A stretch of 64,000 bases of DNA from Richelia sinica FACHB-800 (GCF_014698825.1 NZ_JACJTT010000006.1:124001-188000), one strand, 5' to 3'; numbered from the stretch's first letter, positions 1 to 8,766 are shown. The notes: generated by a model from the letters alone, not told the origin. A program made the numbers and translations.

Positions 1-1
1 T

Positions 2-676
2 AAACGGTCAGTTAGATTTTTAATATTATTAATTATTGTGCCCCTCCTTACTCAAAACATCTCGAAAATAGTCCTGATTAATCCCATGGTCGAACGAGTG
101 AGAGGAGAAGCAGCAGCACAAATTTTTATCAATACTGATATGGAGGAAGAAGCATTTAAAGAAATCAGGCATTTTGAAGCCATATTAAAACTTGAGAAAC
201 TGATTAATCCGACCTTAGAGATAACCCCAGAGGTAATAGAAGCAAAAGTTAAAGAGAAAGCTGTGGAGATAGCAGCAGCATCAAGAAAGAAAAGTAGTAA
301 TGCGATTAGTAATGCTTTTGCCGATGTACTTTCCCTAATTTCCTTTGCTTTAGTGATCTTCTTTAGTAAGAAAGATATAGTTTTTCTCAAGTCTTTTATG
401 GATGAAATTGTCTATGGCTTAAGTGACAGTGCCAAGGCTTTTTTGATTATTTTATTTACTGATATTTTTGTAGGTTTCCACTCTCCCCATGGCTGGGAAG
501 TCATTTTAGAAGGTTTAGCAGAACATTTGGGTCTAGCGGCTAATAGAAATGGGATTTTCCTATTTATTGCCACATTTCCAGTAATTTTAGATACTATATT
601 TAAATATTGGATTTTCCGTTATCTGAGTCGTTTATCTCCTTCTGCCTTAGCAACATTAAAAGAAATGAACGAGTAA
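2..676 (+). CDS. pcxA: PcxA/CemA proton extrusion protein (5'-truncated by window edge)
   Basis: This is the C-terminal 224 residues of a PcxA/CemA family inner-membrane protein. In cyanobacteria PcxA supports light-induced, Na+-dependent proton extrusion; CemA is its chloroplast relative. The frame is open to base 2, and a KRSVRFL start of a membrane helix precedes the first possible GTG at 38, so the true start lies outside the window. Visible hallmarks are an early hydrophobic segment, the charged ERVRGEAAAQ stretch, and the highly conserved C-terminal region with FVGFHSPHGWE, a membrane helix around IFLFIATFPVILDTIFKYWIF and the closing RLSPSALATLKEMNE. It converges on the amidotransferase gene, 16 bp away. 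The family call is firm; only the 5' half is missing. Confidence 0.93.
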   Translation, partial: KRSVRFLILLIIVPLLTQNISKIVLINPMVERVRGEAAAQIFINTDMEEEAFKEIRHFEAILKLEKLINPTLEITPEVIEAKVKEKAVEIAAASRKKSSNAISNAFADVLSLISFALVIFFSKKDIVFLKSFMDEIVYGLSDSAKAFLIILFTDIFVGFHSPHGWEVILEGLAEHLGLAANRNGIFLFIATFPVILDTIFKYWIFRYLSRLSPSALATLKEMNE

Positions 677-692
677 TTATCAATGCTAACAA

Positions 693-1391
693 TTAAGTTA
701 AAATAGCAACCTGTTCTAGAATGTGCTGCATCCAATTATTGATTTGTGAAAAATTATCATCTTGAGACAGCATGTCTTCAGGTTGTTGTATATATTTTCC
801 TGGTACTAATTCATCAGCACAGTTTTCAATTATTTGCCTCACACTTTCCTGAGTTGATTCTAGATGAAATTGCAAACCGATAACTTTTTCACCATAGATA
901 AATGCCTGATTTGCACAGGCTTGACTATAAGCCAGTCGGACTGCACCTGATGGTAAATCAAAGGTGTCACCATGCCAATGAAAAACCTGAAAAGATTGAG
1001 GTAGTGGAGCAAAAGCAGGATAATTTTGTGCTTCTGGGGTCATGGTAATGGGAAACCAACCGATTTCTTTTTCTGACCCTTTGTAAACTGGAGAACCTAA
1101 AACATCTGCGATTAGTTGGGAACCCAAACAAATACCAATTACTGCTTTATTGTGCGCGATTGCTGCTTCAATAAAACGTTTTTCAGGATTTAGCCAAGCA
1201 TATTTACTATCTTCGTAAATATTCATCGGACCACCCATGACAATCAGCCAATCTATATCGTCTATAGATGGTAAAGTATCATCTTGATAAAACTTGGTTG
1301 CCGAAATAGTATGGCCTGATTTTGTTACCCATTTTTCAATACTAGCGAGTCCTTCAAATGGGACGTGTTGTAAGTAATGAATTCGTCGCAT
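693..1391 (-). CDS. class I glutamine amidotransferase-like protein
   Basis: A 232-residue stand-alone class I GATase fold (GuaA N-terminal-like, ThuA/DJ-1 superfamily). The oxyanion stretch VMGGPMNIYE and the nucleophile elbow GICLGSQLIA, with its catalytic Cys, are visible around residues 50-95. The second triad part appears as LQFHLEST near residue 175, supplying His and Glu. It has no synthetase domain, as in the GMP-synthase-like stand-alone amidotransferases often annotated as type 1 GATases. The substrate cannot be inferred from the neighbours, which are pcxA (convergent) and a TonB-like gene on the same strand 47 bp upstream. Triad completeness suggests an active glutaminase or gamma-glutamyl hydrolase-type enzyme. 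Confidence 0.85.
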   Translation of the reverse strand: MRRIHYLQHVPFEGLASIEKWVTKSGHTISATKFYQDDTLPSIDDIDWLIVMGGPMNIYEDSKYAWLNPEKRFIEAAIAHNKAVIGICLGSQLIADVLGSPVYKGSEKEIGWFPITMTPEAQNYPAFAPLPQSFQVFHWHGDTFDLPSGAVRLAYSQACANQAFIYGEKVIGLQFHLESTQESVRQIIENCADELVPGKYIQQPEDMLSQDDNFSQINNWMQHILEQVAILT

Positions 1392-1438
1392 AGATTTACC
1401 CTAATTTCTCCATTTTGAGATGATAACCAGGAAGATAA

Positions 1439-3043
1439 TTAATTGTTGTCACTACTAACGGACTGTTCTTGTGTTGGTGTATTAGCAGGTTGGTTGCGAT
1501 TTAAAGCTTCTCGCAGTCGTCTGAATTTATTTGGTGTGTCCTCCGTTGGACGTTTTTCTGTAGGACGAGGTTTGAGTTTATTGAGACGCAAACGACGATG
1601 CACAGAAGGTTTTTCTTTGGAATTGCTAGATTCTACTGAACGGCGTTTTTTGGGTTTGGTTGGGGAATGATCAGAATTGAGACGACGCTGAGGAGTTACA
1701 TCATTATTTATGGTTCTTTCCTGATTCTGTCGTCTTTGGATATCGGGGGAACTATCAGCAGTGGGATTTTGCAGAGAAGATTTTGCTGGTTTCGCCTCAG
1801 TTTGGTTAGAATTAGACTGGGAATTTTCACGTTGACGTTGACGAGATGTTTGGCGATCGCGTAATTGCCGATAACGTCGAGAACCTTGAATTGCAAAGTT
1901 AGCTAATACACGGACTCCAGTTCTTCCCCCCTCACTGGGTTTGAGTTGAAAATTCTTAGCTTGTTCAATTAGGGCATTATCTAGTTCTTCACTGCCACTG
2001 GAACGGCTAAGTACAACTTTAGTAACTATACCTTTATCATTATAATCTACTGATACTTCTGGATTGCCTTCTATTCCCCTTCTGCGAGCGCTGTCGGGAT
2101 ACTTGATTTTACACTCTTGGCAATCAGCTGGGTTTAATTTGCTATTGGTAATTGCGACTGGGGGTGCTTTTGGTGCTGGTGCAACAGCAATTTTTTGTTC
2201 TTCTGGGGATTTTACATTGCCAAAATTTCCATCACCAGAACCATTTCCTATACCATTTCCCGTACCAGAACCGCTTCCTGTGCCATTTCCCGTACCAGAA
2301 CCGCTTCCTGTGCCATTTCCCGTACCAGAACCGCTTCCTCTGCCTGTAATATTGTTAGAAGTTGGAGTACCAATACCAGCATTATCTCTAATGCTGTGAT
2401 TGCCTGTAGCTGTGGTATTTGTTGGGGAAAGATTATTTCTGGCTTCAGCTAAGAGCGATCGCCATCTGTCACTACTGAAAGGTAAGCTAGACTTAGGGGT
2501 TAATGCCGGAGGTGTAGGTACTAGTGAAGCATCCGCGTCTGGTTTGACTGCAATTTCTGGTTTTGATACTTCTGTCTGGGATTCAGGTTGTTGCGGAATA
2601 ACAGGGGTTGAGGTTCTTGCAGGACTAATTGGTTGTGGTTTGATATTATTTTCAGCAGCTTCTACAGGCTGAGTTTGCGGTATAGATGGACTAGATTGTT
2701 GTTTAAGCTTTACTGAAGGTTGTGATGGTGGAGAGTTATTAGCTAAAACAACAGCAGATTTTAGAAATTGGTCTAATTTTTGTCCTCCACCACCTGTACC
2801 ACCCGATATTTTCTCTGCTTCTGGTGACTTCGCTGGTGTTTTTTCTGTGGGTGGTAGTTCAATGACTGCTACTTCAATAGGTTCAGTTTCTGGGGAAATT
2901 TTTGACAACCAGAAATTACTAACATCCAGCATCAACACACCAACATGGAGAAACACAGAAGCAATCAAACTACGAAGAAGCAAAAACTTCAGTTGTTCAA
3001 CTTCTTTGACTCGTACTTGTGCAGCAATATTTGACAATCCCAT
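1439..3043 (-). CDS. TonB family energy-transducing protein with long basic C-terminal extension
   Basis: A 534-residue TonB-type protein. Residues 1-20 are cytoplasmic, followed by one membrane anchor (about 20-48, LLLRSLIASVFLHVGVL). Next comes a periplasmic Pro/Ser/Gln-rich spacer with a Gly-Asn/Ser-Gly tract at about 230-270. A TonB C-terminal domain lies at about 305-390 (CKIKYPDSARRRGIEGNPEVSV, then SGSEELDNALIEQAKNFQLKP). TonB couples the ExbBD proton-motive complex to outer-membrane receptors for iron or cobalamin uptake. Unusually, about 145 residues follow the domain, very rich in Arg/Gln/Asn/Ser/Lys and probably disordered; in most TonB proteins the domain is the extreme C-terminus. 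No exbB/exbD is adjacent. Start ATG is followed directly by a clean anchor layout. Confidence 0.82.
   Translation of the reverse strand: MGLSNIAAQVRVKEVEQLKFLLLRSLIASVFLHVGVLMLDVSNFWLSKISPETEPIEVAVIELPPTEKTPAKSPEAEKISGGTGGGGQKLDQFLKSAVVLANNSPPSQPSVKLKQQSSPSIPQTQPVEAAENNIKPQPISPARTSTPVIPQQPESQTEVSKPEIAVKPDADASLVPTPPALTPKSSLPFSSDRWRSLLAEARNNLSPTNTTATGNHSIRDNAGIGTPTSNNITGRGSGSGTGNGTGSGSGTGNGTGSGSGTGNGIGNGSGDGNFGNVKSPEEQKIAVAPAPKAPPVAITNSKLNPADCQECKIKYPDSARRRGIEGNPEVSVDYNDKGIVTKVVLSRSSGSEELDNALIEQAKNFQLKPSEGGRTGVRVLANFAIQGSRRYRQLRDRQTSRQRQRENSQSNSNQTEAKPAKSSLQNPTADSSPDIQRRQNQERTINNDVTPQRRLNSDHSPTKPKKRRSVESSNSKEKPSVHRRLRLNKLKPRPTEKRPTEDTPNKFRRLREALNRNQPANTPTQEQSVSSDNN
2232..2340. repeat. 30-bp tandem repeat inside the TonB-like gene
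   Basis: About 3.5 copies of a 30-bp unit (containing GTACCAGAACCGCTTCC and TGCCATTTCC) lie head to tail. Because 30 is a multiple of 3, they encode a decapeptide repeat of the type GSGTGNGTGS in the periplasmic spacer. Copies 2 and 3 are identical at the DNA level, so unit number may vary between strains. Confidence 0.9.
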
Positions 3044-3612
3044 TTAGCTATCACCAAAAATTGACCACTTAGCCATATTATGGTTTGTATAGCATAATTA
3101 GCATCATATTTAATACTTCTTATACCGTTTCTTTATGTGCCTGCATATATTTACCCCCTGTAGTCCCCTTGCCAAGGGGGACTACAGGGGGGTTCTATCA
3201 TGTGGGTCTTCAGACAAAATTGGTATTAGCAAAAAAATACATTATTTTCCTGATAAGCTGATTAATTGAATTTGTATATTTTCTAAAATAAATAAACTGC
3301 TTGTTAGATGTATCTTCCACCATAACTCTGGTGATTTAATTTGCATTAACTTACAATCAGTTCATCTTCTTATTCCCAAACCATAAAATCGAATTTTATC
3401 TTCTAAAAATTTAATTGTCGTATCAATTTATCCTAGCTAACCATCTCCGATTTAAATTCACCTATTCTGTAATTCCTCACCTGTAATGAATATGCTGTAA
3501 TTTCTCTAGAGGTTCTACGACCATTGGCATAACCAAATTTTAAGTATATACTGTTGGGTTGAAATCACACGGAACGACAACCGTAAATTATTCATCACCG
3601 CCAATTGCTTAT
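3044..3612. other. intergenic region with a GTAGTCCCC inverted repeat
   Basis: No convincing gene is seen in this AT-rich stretch between divergent genes. At 3154-3192 there is a long near-perfect hairpin: CCCCCTGTAGTCCCCTTG pairs with its complement across a 2-3 base loop, with one extra G in the right arm. It resembles dispersed palindromic repeats of Nostocales rather than a terminator, since no T tract follows and both flanking genes point away. Promoters for both genes must lie here but cannot be placed confidently. Confidence 0.7.
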
Positions 3613-4884
3613 ATGCGTATCTTATTCAATCACAAGTTACAAATTACTGCTGGGATTTGTACTTTATTATTAGTAAATTTTGCTAACCAATATTTAAAAG
3701 AACCTACTTATCACCAAGCATTGATACAGTCGCAGAAGATGACAACTGCATCTACTTTTAATGCTAATTTAGCAGCTACTAGCCTAGCTCCAGTTAATCG
3801 TCAACAACCAGCTATTAACTTTACTCAAAATAATCCAGCACCAACAACCTTTTATTCAGTAATCGATGAATGGAAAAAATATAGATATAGTGTGGATGTC
3901 AAACAGGTATTATCACCTAGCCAATTACCTAATGCTAAAATTAATTTTAAACAAACAGATTTATTAACAGTTCTCATTAATACACGACAGTATTTTCAAG
4001 AACATGCAGAGGATGATCCAGATACTCAACGTCGTGGAATACTGGGTAGTCAAGGTGTGACTGTTGCAGATATTTTAAAAACCTTGGATTTTATGATTAA
4101 TGTCTTAGAAGAAGATATTAGTAATAAGCGGGTGACAAGGTTACAAGATGCTGATTTCATTAATAAAAACTTTCGGGTAATTAAATGGACTGCTAATCAT
4201 CCAGACAAACCTCAGCAAAAGCGGTTAAGATTGACAAAATATGCAGCTTTTACCCATCCTGGTTCCCATAAAAAGACAGCAACTTATAATACACCGCTTT
4301 ATGCTTTAAAAGATGAAAATAAAGGCGATAAATTTTATACAAAGTATACAAAACAGGATGTTTTATCAGGTATTTATGAACCAGGTGGTAAAGAGTTTGG
4401 TAAGGTTGAACCAATTGCCTATCTGACGCGCCAAGGTTTAGAAGAAGCACTGATGCAAGGAACAGTTTTAGTGAATTTTACTGATGGTACTAAGGCATTT
4501 TTTAATGTTGATAAAAATAATGGTATGTCCTATGTACCAGGGTTAAAAGCGACTCAACAAAAACGCTATTGGTATTTTAAGCAAGTTGACGCTATCAAAG
4601 GCTATGGTTATAAAATTGATGCAAAAATTTCCATTAAACCAGGTGTAACATTTGCCGGAGATGTATTAAATGTTGGTTTGGGAAGAATTATTGTAATTGA
4701 GAGTAACAAAGGTAGAAGAAAACAATTACAAATGGGAATTATTGCTGACACAGGTGGGGCTTTTTTACCAAATTTACATCAGTTAGACTTTTTGGCAGGT
4801 GTTTTTCAAAGTCAACAGGATTTTCAGCAATATATTCGGCAGTTACCTGAATATACAAATGCCTATATTTTAGTTAAAAAGTGA
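3613..4884 (+). CDS. exported MltA/3D-domain-like protein, putative murein-active
   Basis: A 423-residue protein whose likely start is the ATG at 3613 (a TTG 54 bp upstream is less plausible). It begins with basic MRILFNHK and a hydrophobic segment (about 9-26), fitting a signal peptide or anchor. The C-terminal 90 residues carry a 3D-type signature: IIADTGGAF, then a short loop, LHQLDFLAG and a final AYILVKK. This matches the order DTGGA ... D-x-F-x-G ... V-L-x-K of MltA-type lytic transglycosylases. An upstream YNTPLYAL ... YLTRQGLEEALMQG region resembles the MltA barrel. Family membership is inferred from motif order only; the N-terminal 200 residues are unrecognised. Activity would be cleavage or remodelling of peptidoglycan in the periplasm. 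Confidence 0.6.
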   Translation: MRILFNHKLQITAGICTLLLVNFANQYLKEPTYHQALIQSQKMTTASTFNANLAATSLAPVNRQQPAINFTQNNPAPTTFYSVIDEWKKYRYSVDVKQVLSPSQLPNAKINFKQTDLLTVLINTRQYFQEHAEDDPDTQRRGILGSQGVTVADILKTLDFMINVLEEDISNKRVTRLQDADFINKNFRVIKWTANHPDKPQQKRLRLTKYAAFTHPGSHKKTATYNTPLYALKDENKGDKFYTKYTKQDVLSGIYEPGGKEFGKVEPIAYLTRQGLEEALMQGTVLVNFTDGTKAFFNVDKNNGMSYVPGLKATQQKRYWYFKQVDAIKGYGYKIDAKISIKPGVTFAGDVLNVGLGRIIVIESNKGRRKQLQMGIIADTGGAFLPNLHQLDFLAGVFQSQQDFQQYIRQLPEYTNAYILVKK

Positions 4885-4934
4885 GGAAAGAAGGAGTTCA
4901 GAAGACAGAAGTTCAGGAGTTCAGGAGTATGCCT

Positions 4935-5046
4935 CCGGCACGCTGCGCGAACAGAAGTTGAAAAATGCAAGAATTCAGCAGCAATCGCATTAAATTATTC
5001 TGTAACTCCTGCAACTTCTGTCTTCTGTAACTTCTGTCTTCTTCTT
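4935..5046 (+). repeat. left arm of long inverted repeat flanking pgeF-birA
   Basis: This stretch (GGCACGCTGCGCGAAC, then AAAAATGCAAGAATTCAG, then CTTCTGTAACTTCTG units) reappears as its reverse complement at 6749-6880 with only scattered mismatches and small indels. It also contains the GCCTCCGGCACGC palindromic repeat and the AGTTCAGG/ACTTCTG short tandem repeats found again near 35.55 kb. It lies between the 3' ends of two convergent genes. Confidence 0.85.
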
Positions 5047-5053
5047 CCTCCTT

Positions 5054-5830
5054 TCACAACTTACTGACAATTCCTGACCATTGAACTTTTTTCTCTTTTT
5101 CTCGTCGATAGGAAAAGAAGTTATCTGCATGTTGGTAGGTACAATAGGGTGCGATCGCTATTTGTTCTCTACTAATTCCCAATTGCTCTAATTGAATCGC
5201 ATTCACTTGTCGCACATCTACACGCACTTTACCCGGTTCCGGATCAGGGAATAAAGGAGAATTAGGCAAATCTTGTACAGCAGCAACAATTTTTTGTGGG
5301 TCATCATGTGGTATAATTGAGCTTCCTATTTCCGCAGCTACCTCAAAGGAAACTTGGTAAACTTCGCCAGCAATAGCAGGGCCCATAGCAAAGCATAAAT
5401 CTGCAAGTTTGCTACCTTGGGATTGCATTCGAGCGATCGCTTGAGGGACAATTTTAGCTGCTGTACCTCGCCAACCAGCGTGCAAAGCTGCCACCTGTCC
5501 AGTTTTCACATCACCAATCAACACAGGTGTACAATCAGCAGAAGCAACCCACACAGCCTGTAAAGGTTGTTCACTGATTAAACCATCTGCCAAAGCAAAA
5601 TCTTCGTCGGTGCTATTTAAATGGTGATCAACTTCTTGGGGAGTCAGAACAGTATTACCATGAACCTGTTTTAAACGATAAGTTGTAGCCTCTGGTTCCA
5701 GCACTTTTGTTAACTCTTGTGGTGGACGCGGCCAAAACTGTTGAGTAAAAAAACCATGGGGCCAAAGTTCTAACAAACTACAATTCAGGTAAGGCAGTCC
5801 TTCCCAATTACACCAGTGCCAAGTGTGCAT
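5054..5830 (-). CDS. pgeF: peptidoglycan editing factor PgeF (YfiH/DUF152, multicopper-oxidase-like)
   Basis: A 258-residue member of the YfiH/LACC1 family (formerly polyphenol oxidase or DUF152). Known roles include removal of mis-incorporated L-Ser from muropeptides in E. coli and purine nucleoside phosphorylase/deaminase activity. The three family metal ligands are visible: His57 in KQVHG, Cys100 in SADCTPVLIGD and His117 in ALHAGWRGT. The Cys-His spacing of 17 residues is as in characterised homologues. The C-terminal YCTYQHADNFFSYRRE block is also typical. It is transcribed divergently from birA with about 77 bp between starts, so the two promoters share a short region. Confidence 0.93.
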   Translation of the reverse strand: MHTWHWCNWEGLPYLNCSLLELWPHGFFTQQFWPRPPQELTKVLEPEATTYRLKQVHGNTVLTPQEVDHHLNSTDEDFALADGLISEQPLQAVWVASADCTPVLIGDVKTGQVAALHAGWRGTAAKIVPQAIARMQSQGSKLADLCFAMGPAIAGEVYQVSFEVAAEIGSSIIPHDDPQKIVAAVQDLPNSPLFPDPEPGKVRVDVRQVNAIQLEQLGISREQIAIAPYCTYQHADNFFSYRREKEKKVQWSGIVSKL

Positions 5831-5907
5831 CTTGCTTCAAACCTAAACAAAAAATTAAAAACCGCCAATTAATGCTAACTTGAACAACGGGATTTAGGGG
5901 AACTGCT

Positions 5908-6720
5908 GTGAAATTCAATCGGCAAATTTTAGAAACTGCTTTAACAGCAGAACGCAAGTATCCATATTTACCCTTCAATTTACAAATTTTTGATAGTCTA
6001 CCTTCTACCAACCAAACCTTGTGGAACTTACTCAACCAAGGTGCAACATCAGGCACTGTAGTTATGGCCACACAACAAACTGCTGGCAAAGGACAATGGG
6101 GCCGTCAGTGGGTATCGCTACAAGGTGGTTTATATTTATCTGTAGCTGTTTCCCTAGAAATAGCAGCAACCCAAAGTTATCAACTCACCTTAGCCACAGC
6201 TTGGGGAATTGCCAGACAATTACAAAAATGTGGTGTCAGTGTGGGAATAAAATGGCCTAATGATTTAGTATTAGAAGGTCGCAAACTCGGCGGTATTTTG
6301 ACTGAAACCAAAGTCCATCAAGGACAAATCACCCAAGCGGTAATTGGTGTAGGCATTAACTGGACAAATCCCGTCCCAGACACAGGTATTAATTTAGAAT
6401 TGTGGCAAAAAGCTCAAAATTCTCAATTTATTCCTTGTTTAGAAACATTAGCCGCCACTGTTTTATTAGGTATAGAATCCGGGATAGAGTGTCTAACTCA
6501 AACAGGAATTAGCCACATCTTAACTGGTTATATTGATTTACTCACAAACATGGGCGATCGCGTTTATGTCGATAATCTTTTAGGAACAGTAGTCGGTGTT
6601 ACCCCTGAAGGTAATCTCCGCTTAAGAACAACAGCATATGATACAACAGAAGCGGTAATATCAGAAATTTCTGTCCAACCCGGTACTATCAGCCTGGGTT
6701 ATCAAAAATCTCTGGTTTAA
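5908..6720 (+). CDS. birA: biotin--[acetyl-CoA-carboxylase] ligase
   Basis: A 270-residue biotin protein ligase that makes biotinyl-AMP and transfers biotin to the AccB lysine. The GTG start at 5908 is preceded by GGGG and gives a normal N-terminus; no ATG alternative exists nearby. Catalytic-domain signatures in order are SLPSTNQTLW (about 31), the biotin/ATP loop AGKGQWGRQW (about 63-72), KWPNDLVLEGRKLGGILTE (about 118-136) and VIGVGINW. There is no N-terminal winged-helix domain, so it is a monofunctional ligase rather than a BirA repressor, as usual in cyanobacteria. The C-terminal cap domain is present. Confidence 0.95.
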   Translation: MKFNRQILETALTAERKYPYLPFNLQIFDSLPSTNQTLWNLLNQGATSGTVVMATQQTAGKGQWGRQWVSLQGGLYLSVAVSLEIAATQSYQLTLATAWGIARQLQKCGVSVGIKWPNDLVLEGRKLGGILTETKVHQGQITQAVIGVGINWTNPVPDTGINLELWQKAQNSQFIPCLETLAATVLLGIESGIECLTQTGISHILTGYIDLLTNMGDRVYVDNLLGTVVGVTPEGNLRLRTTAYDTTEAVISEISVQPGTISLGYQKSLV

Positions 6721-6748
6721 TCGCCGTTAAACGGGAATAGGTGACAGA

Positions 6749-6880
6749 GAGAAGAAGACAGAAGTTACAGAAGATAGAAGTTACAGAAGTTGCAGAAGTT
6801 GCAGGAGTTACAGAATAATTCATAGGATTGCTACTGAATTCTTGCATTTTTTAACTCTTGTTTGTTCGCGTAGCGTGGCA
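6749..6880 (-). repeat. right arm of long inverted repeat flanking pgeF-birA
   Basis: Reverse-complement partner of 4935-5046. Reading the minus strand gives TGCCACGCTACGCGAACA, AAAAATGCAAGAATTCAG, then ATTCTGTAACTCCTGCAACT and several ACTTCTG units. This right copy has extra heptamer units compared with the left. The two arms enclose 1.7 kb holding only pgeF and birA. Confidence 0.85.
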
Positions 6881-6893
6881 CAGCCATACTTCT

Positions 6894-6955
6894 GTACGGG
6901 CGGGTTTACCAAAATTCTCGTTCATAGTTGATGATATCTGTAAACCCGCCCCTAC
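6894..6955. mobile_element. 62-bp palindromic miniature element (GGGCGGGTTTAC termini)
   Basis: Sixteen-base terminal inverted repeats, GTACGGGCGGGTTTAC and its complement with one mismatch, flank a 30-base centre. Such GGGCGGGTTTAC-bounded hairpins are recurrent in Nostoc-type genomes. It sits just upstream of the M23 peptidase gene. It includes the in-frame ATG at 6928, an argument against that start. Confidence 0.7.
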
Positions 6956-7041
6956 TGACTTCTGAACTTCTGAACTTCTCAACTCCTTCTTTAGACAAAT
7001 TACTACATCTCTATTTGCTAATCACACAACTGAGGGAACAA

Positions 7042-8721
7042 ATGACGCAGCGCAAAAAATCTGCCCACCAGCAGTTGCACAACTCCAGACAGCAAGATAA
7101 CACTCCTAAACGCTTTGCCTCTACTTTGCCAGCGCAAAGCTTATGTTGGTTGGGTAGCATTAGTATGCTGGGTGGAGGTTTCGTGTTTGCTCAAACCGAA
7201 CCTTCTTCAATAGATAATATTGTGCCAACTATTGAGAATTCCCAATCAACAGCAGCTTCTAACCCAGTCAAGAAAGAGGCTGCGGTGTCGGAACCAGAAA
7301 AGCCACAGGTAGAATTTTCTGAACGGAGAACCAGACTAGAACGGAAACTCCAGCAGAAAAAAGATTCTCAAGCCGCTGCACCGGTGAAAAAGTCTCAACC
7401 CACAGCTGAAAGTTCTGAACCAGCTGTGACGGTGAGGACTTCCACTCCCAAGGCTGAAAGTTCTGAACCCATCGTGAAAATCAGAACTTCTAAACGCAAA
7501 ATAGAAAATTCTGAAGCTGCGGCTAGTACCAGAAATTCTCAGCCCCAAAAAGATAACACAGCTGTATCTCCTAAACCTACGGTTCCCACCCCCGAAAAGC
7601 TGCCGGAAGTAGCTCAATCCGGTAATGATAGCAAAGTTAATATCAATGTAGGTGGGGAAAAAACCAGAGATTTTAATAACGCCTATATTGACCCGACAGA
7701 TTACAGCAATGGGGCTACAGGTAATTATCAAGCCCCCAGTTCTGTTGTGATTACAGAACGCGCTAGTGGCTGTCGTGCAGTGTTAAAGGTGGGACAAGGC
7801 GCTAGTGGTGCTTGTGCTAAGGCACCTCAAACTCCCCGTGTTGCGGAAAATGGGAAGAAAGAAGCACCTAGTTGGTTGAAGAAAAGCGAAACCGCTACTT
7901 TAGCTAATGTGCCATCAGTTAAACAATCAGAAACGAAAGTTAGCAATACCAATGAACGTGTAGTTCAACCTTTAGCTAACAGTGTGAATAGCAGAAATTG
8001 GGCAATGTCCTCTACTGGTGGAACAGGTCATACAAAAACCGCATATCGTCCCAATCGGTTTATTCCTAGCCCCAGCGAATTTGCCACTACTACCGTGAGT
8101 GCTAATCCCATTGCACCCAGTGCGGGAACTTTACCTGCACCAATGGCAGAGGGCAATGTCGCACCGCGTCCAAGTACAGTTTCCTATGACTTTTCTCTAG
8201 CCTCTGTGCTGCCTCAGGTGCCCTATAACCCCACTGTTGCTTATGCTGCGGGTGGTTCTGGGATGGTGTTCCCCTTGTCTGTTCCTGCCCCCATTACTTC
8301 CTTATTTGGTTGGAGGATTCACCCGATTACAGGCGATCGCCGTTTTCACGCTGGTGCAGATTTAGGCGCTCCTATGGGCACACCAATTTTAGCGGCAGCA
8401 AAGGGTCAAGTGCAAACTGCTGACTGGGTAGGTGGCTATGGTTTAACGGTCATCCTCAGCCACAGTTCTGCCCAACAAACCCTCTACGGGCATATGTCGG
8501 AAATCTTTGTTAGCCCTGGTCAATGGGTGGAACCAGGAACGGTTATCGGTCGGGTGGGCAGCACTGGTAACTCCACAGGCCCCCACCTCCACTTTGAAGT
8601 CCGTCACCTCACCCAAAATGGATGGGTAGCAGTTGACCCTGGTGTACAACTACAAGCTGGACTTAGCCAGTTAGTACGCGGTTTACGTACTGCCCAAATT
8701 GCCCAAGAACCAGGCAGATAA
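7042..8721 (+). CDS. M23 (LytM/lysostaphin-type) metalloendopeptidase
   Basis: A 559-residue protein starting at the ATG at 7042, which has TGAGGGA seven bases upstream. An in-frame ATG at 6928 lies inside repeat DNA and would add repeat-encoded residues. A hydrophobic stretch at about 36-50 (LCWLGSISMLGGGFVFAQ) suggests a membrane-targeting segment. A long low-complexity Ser/Pro/Lys/Glu region with imprecise repeats (SSEPAVTVRTS, SSEPIVKIRTS) follows. The C-terminal peptidase at about 415-545 has the zinc ligands of the family: HAGADLGAP (His, Asp), LYGHMS and GPHLHFEV (HxH). It is predicted to cut peptidoglycan cross-links in the periplasm during growth or septum remodelling. Confidence 0.92.
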   Translation: MTQRKKSAHQQLHNSRQQDNTPKRFASTLPAQSLCWLGSISMLGGGFVFAQTEPSSIDNIVPTIENSQSTAASNPVKKEAAVSEPEKPQVEFSERRTRLERKLQQKKDSQAAAPVKKSQPTAESSEPAVTVRTSTPKAESSEPIVKIRTSKRKIENSEAAASTRNSQPQKDNTAVSPKPTVPTPEKLPEVAQSGNDSKVNINVGGEKTRDFNNAYIDPTDYSNGATGNYQAPSSVVITERASGCRAVLKVGQGASGACAKAPQTPRVAENGKKEAPSWLKKSETATLANVPSVKQSETKVSNTNERVVQPLANSVNSRNWAMSSTGGTGHTKTAYRPNRFIPSPSEFATTTVSANPIAPSAGTLPAPMAEGNVAPRPSTVSYDFSLASVLPQVPYNPTVAYAAGGSGMVFPLSVPAPITSLFGWRIHPITGDRRFHAGADLGAPMGTPILAAAKGQVQTADWVGGYGLTVILSHSSAQQTLYGHMSEIFVSPGQWVEPGTVIGRVGSTGNSTGPHLHFEVRHLTQNGWVAVDPGVQLQAGLSQLVRGLRTAQIAQEPGR

Positions 8722-8734
8722 ACCAGGTGATAGG

Positions 8735-8766
8735 TTTTGGATTTTAGATGCGTCTAAAATCCAAAA
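8735..8766. terminator. strong hairpin after the M23 peptidase gene
   Basis: A perfect 14-bp stem, TTTTGGATTTTAGA with its complement around a TGCG loop, lies 14 bases after the stop codon. There is no clean T run after it, so it may be a transcript-stabilising hairpin or one of the ATTTTGGATTTTAGA dispersed repeats rather than a classical intrinsic terminator. Confidence 0.5.

Noticed and set aside
2064..2399. Long frames opposite the TonB-like gene, including a PFPVPEPLPVP repeat protein
   Set aside because: They are the antisense reading of the 30-bp repeat; the minus-strand TonB frame is complete and family-matched.
3154..3192. Hairpin as a transcription terminator
   Set aside because: Both flanking genes are transcribed away from it and no T run follows; a dispersed palindromic repeat is the better reading.
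6928..7041. Upstream in-frame ATG for the M23 peptidase
   Set aside because: The added 38 residues are encoded by a palindromic element and ACTTCTGA heptamers; ATG 7042 has a good ribosome-binding site and matches a normal N-terminus.
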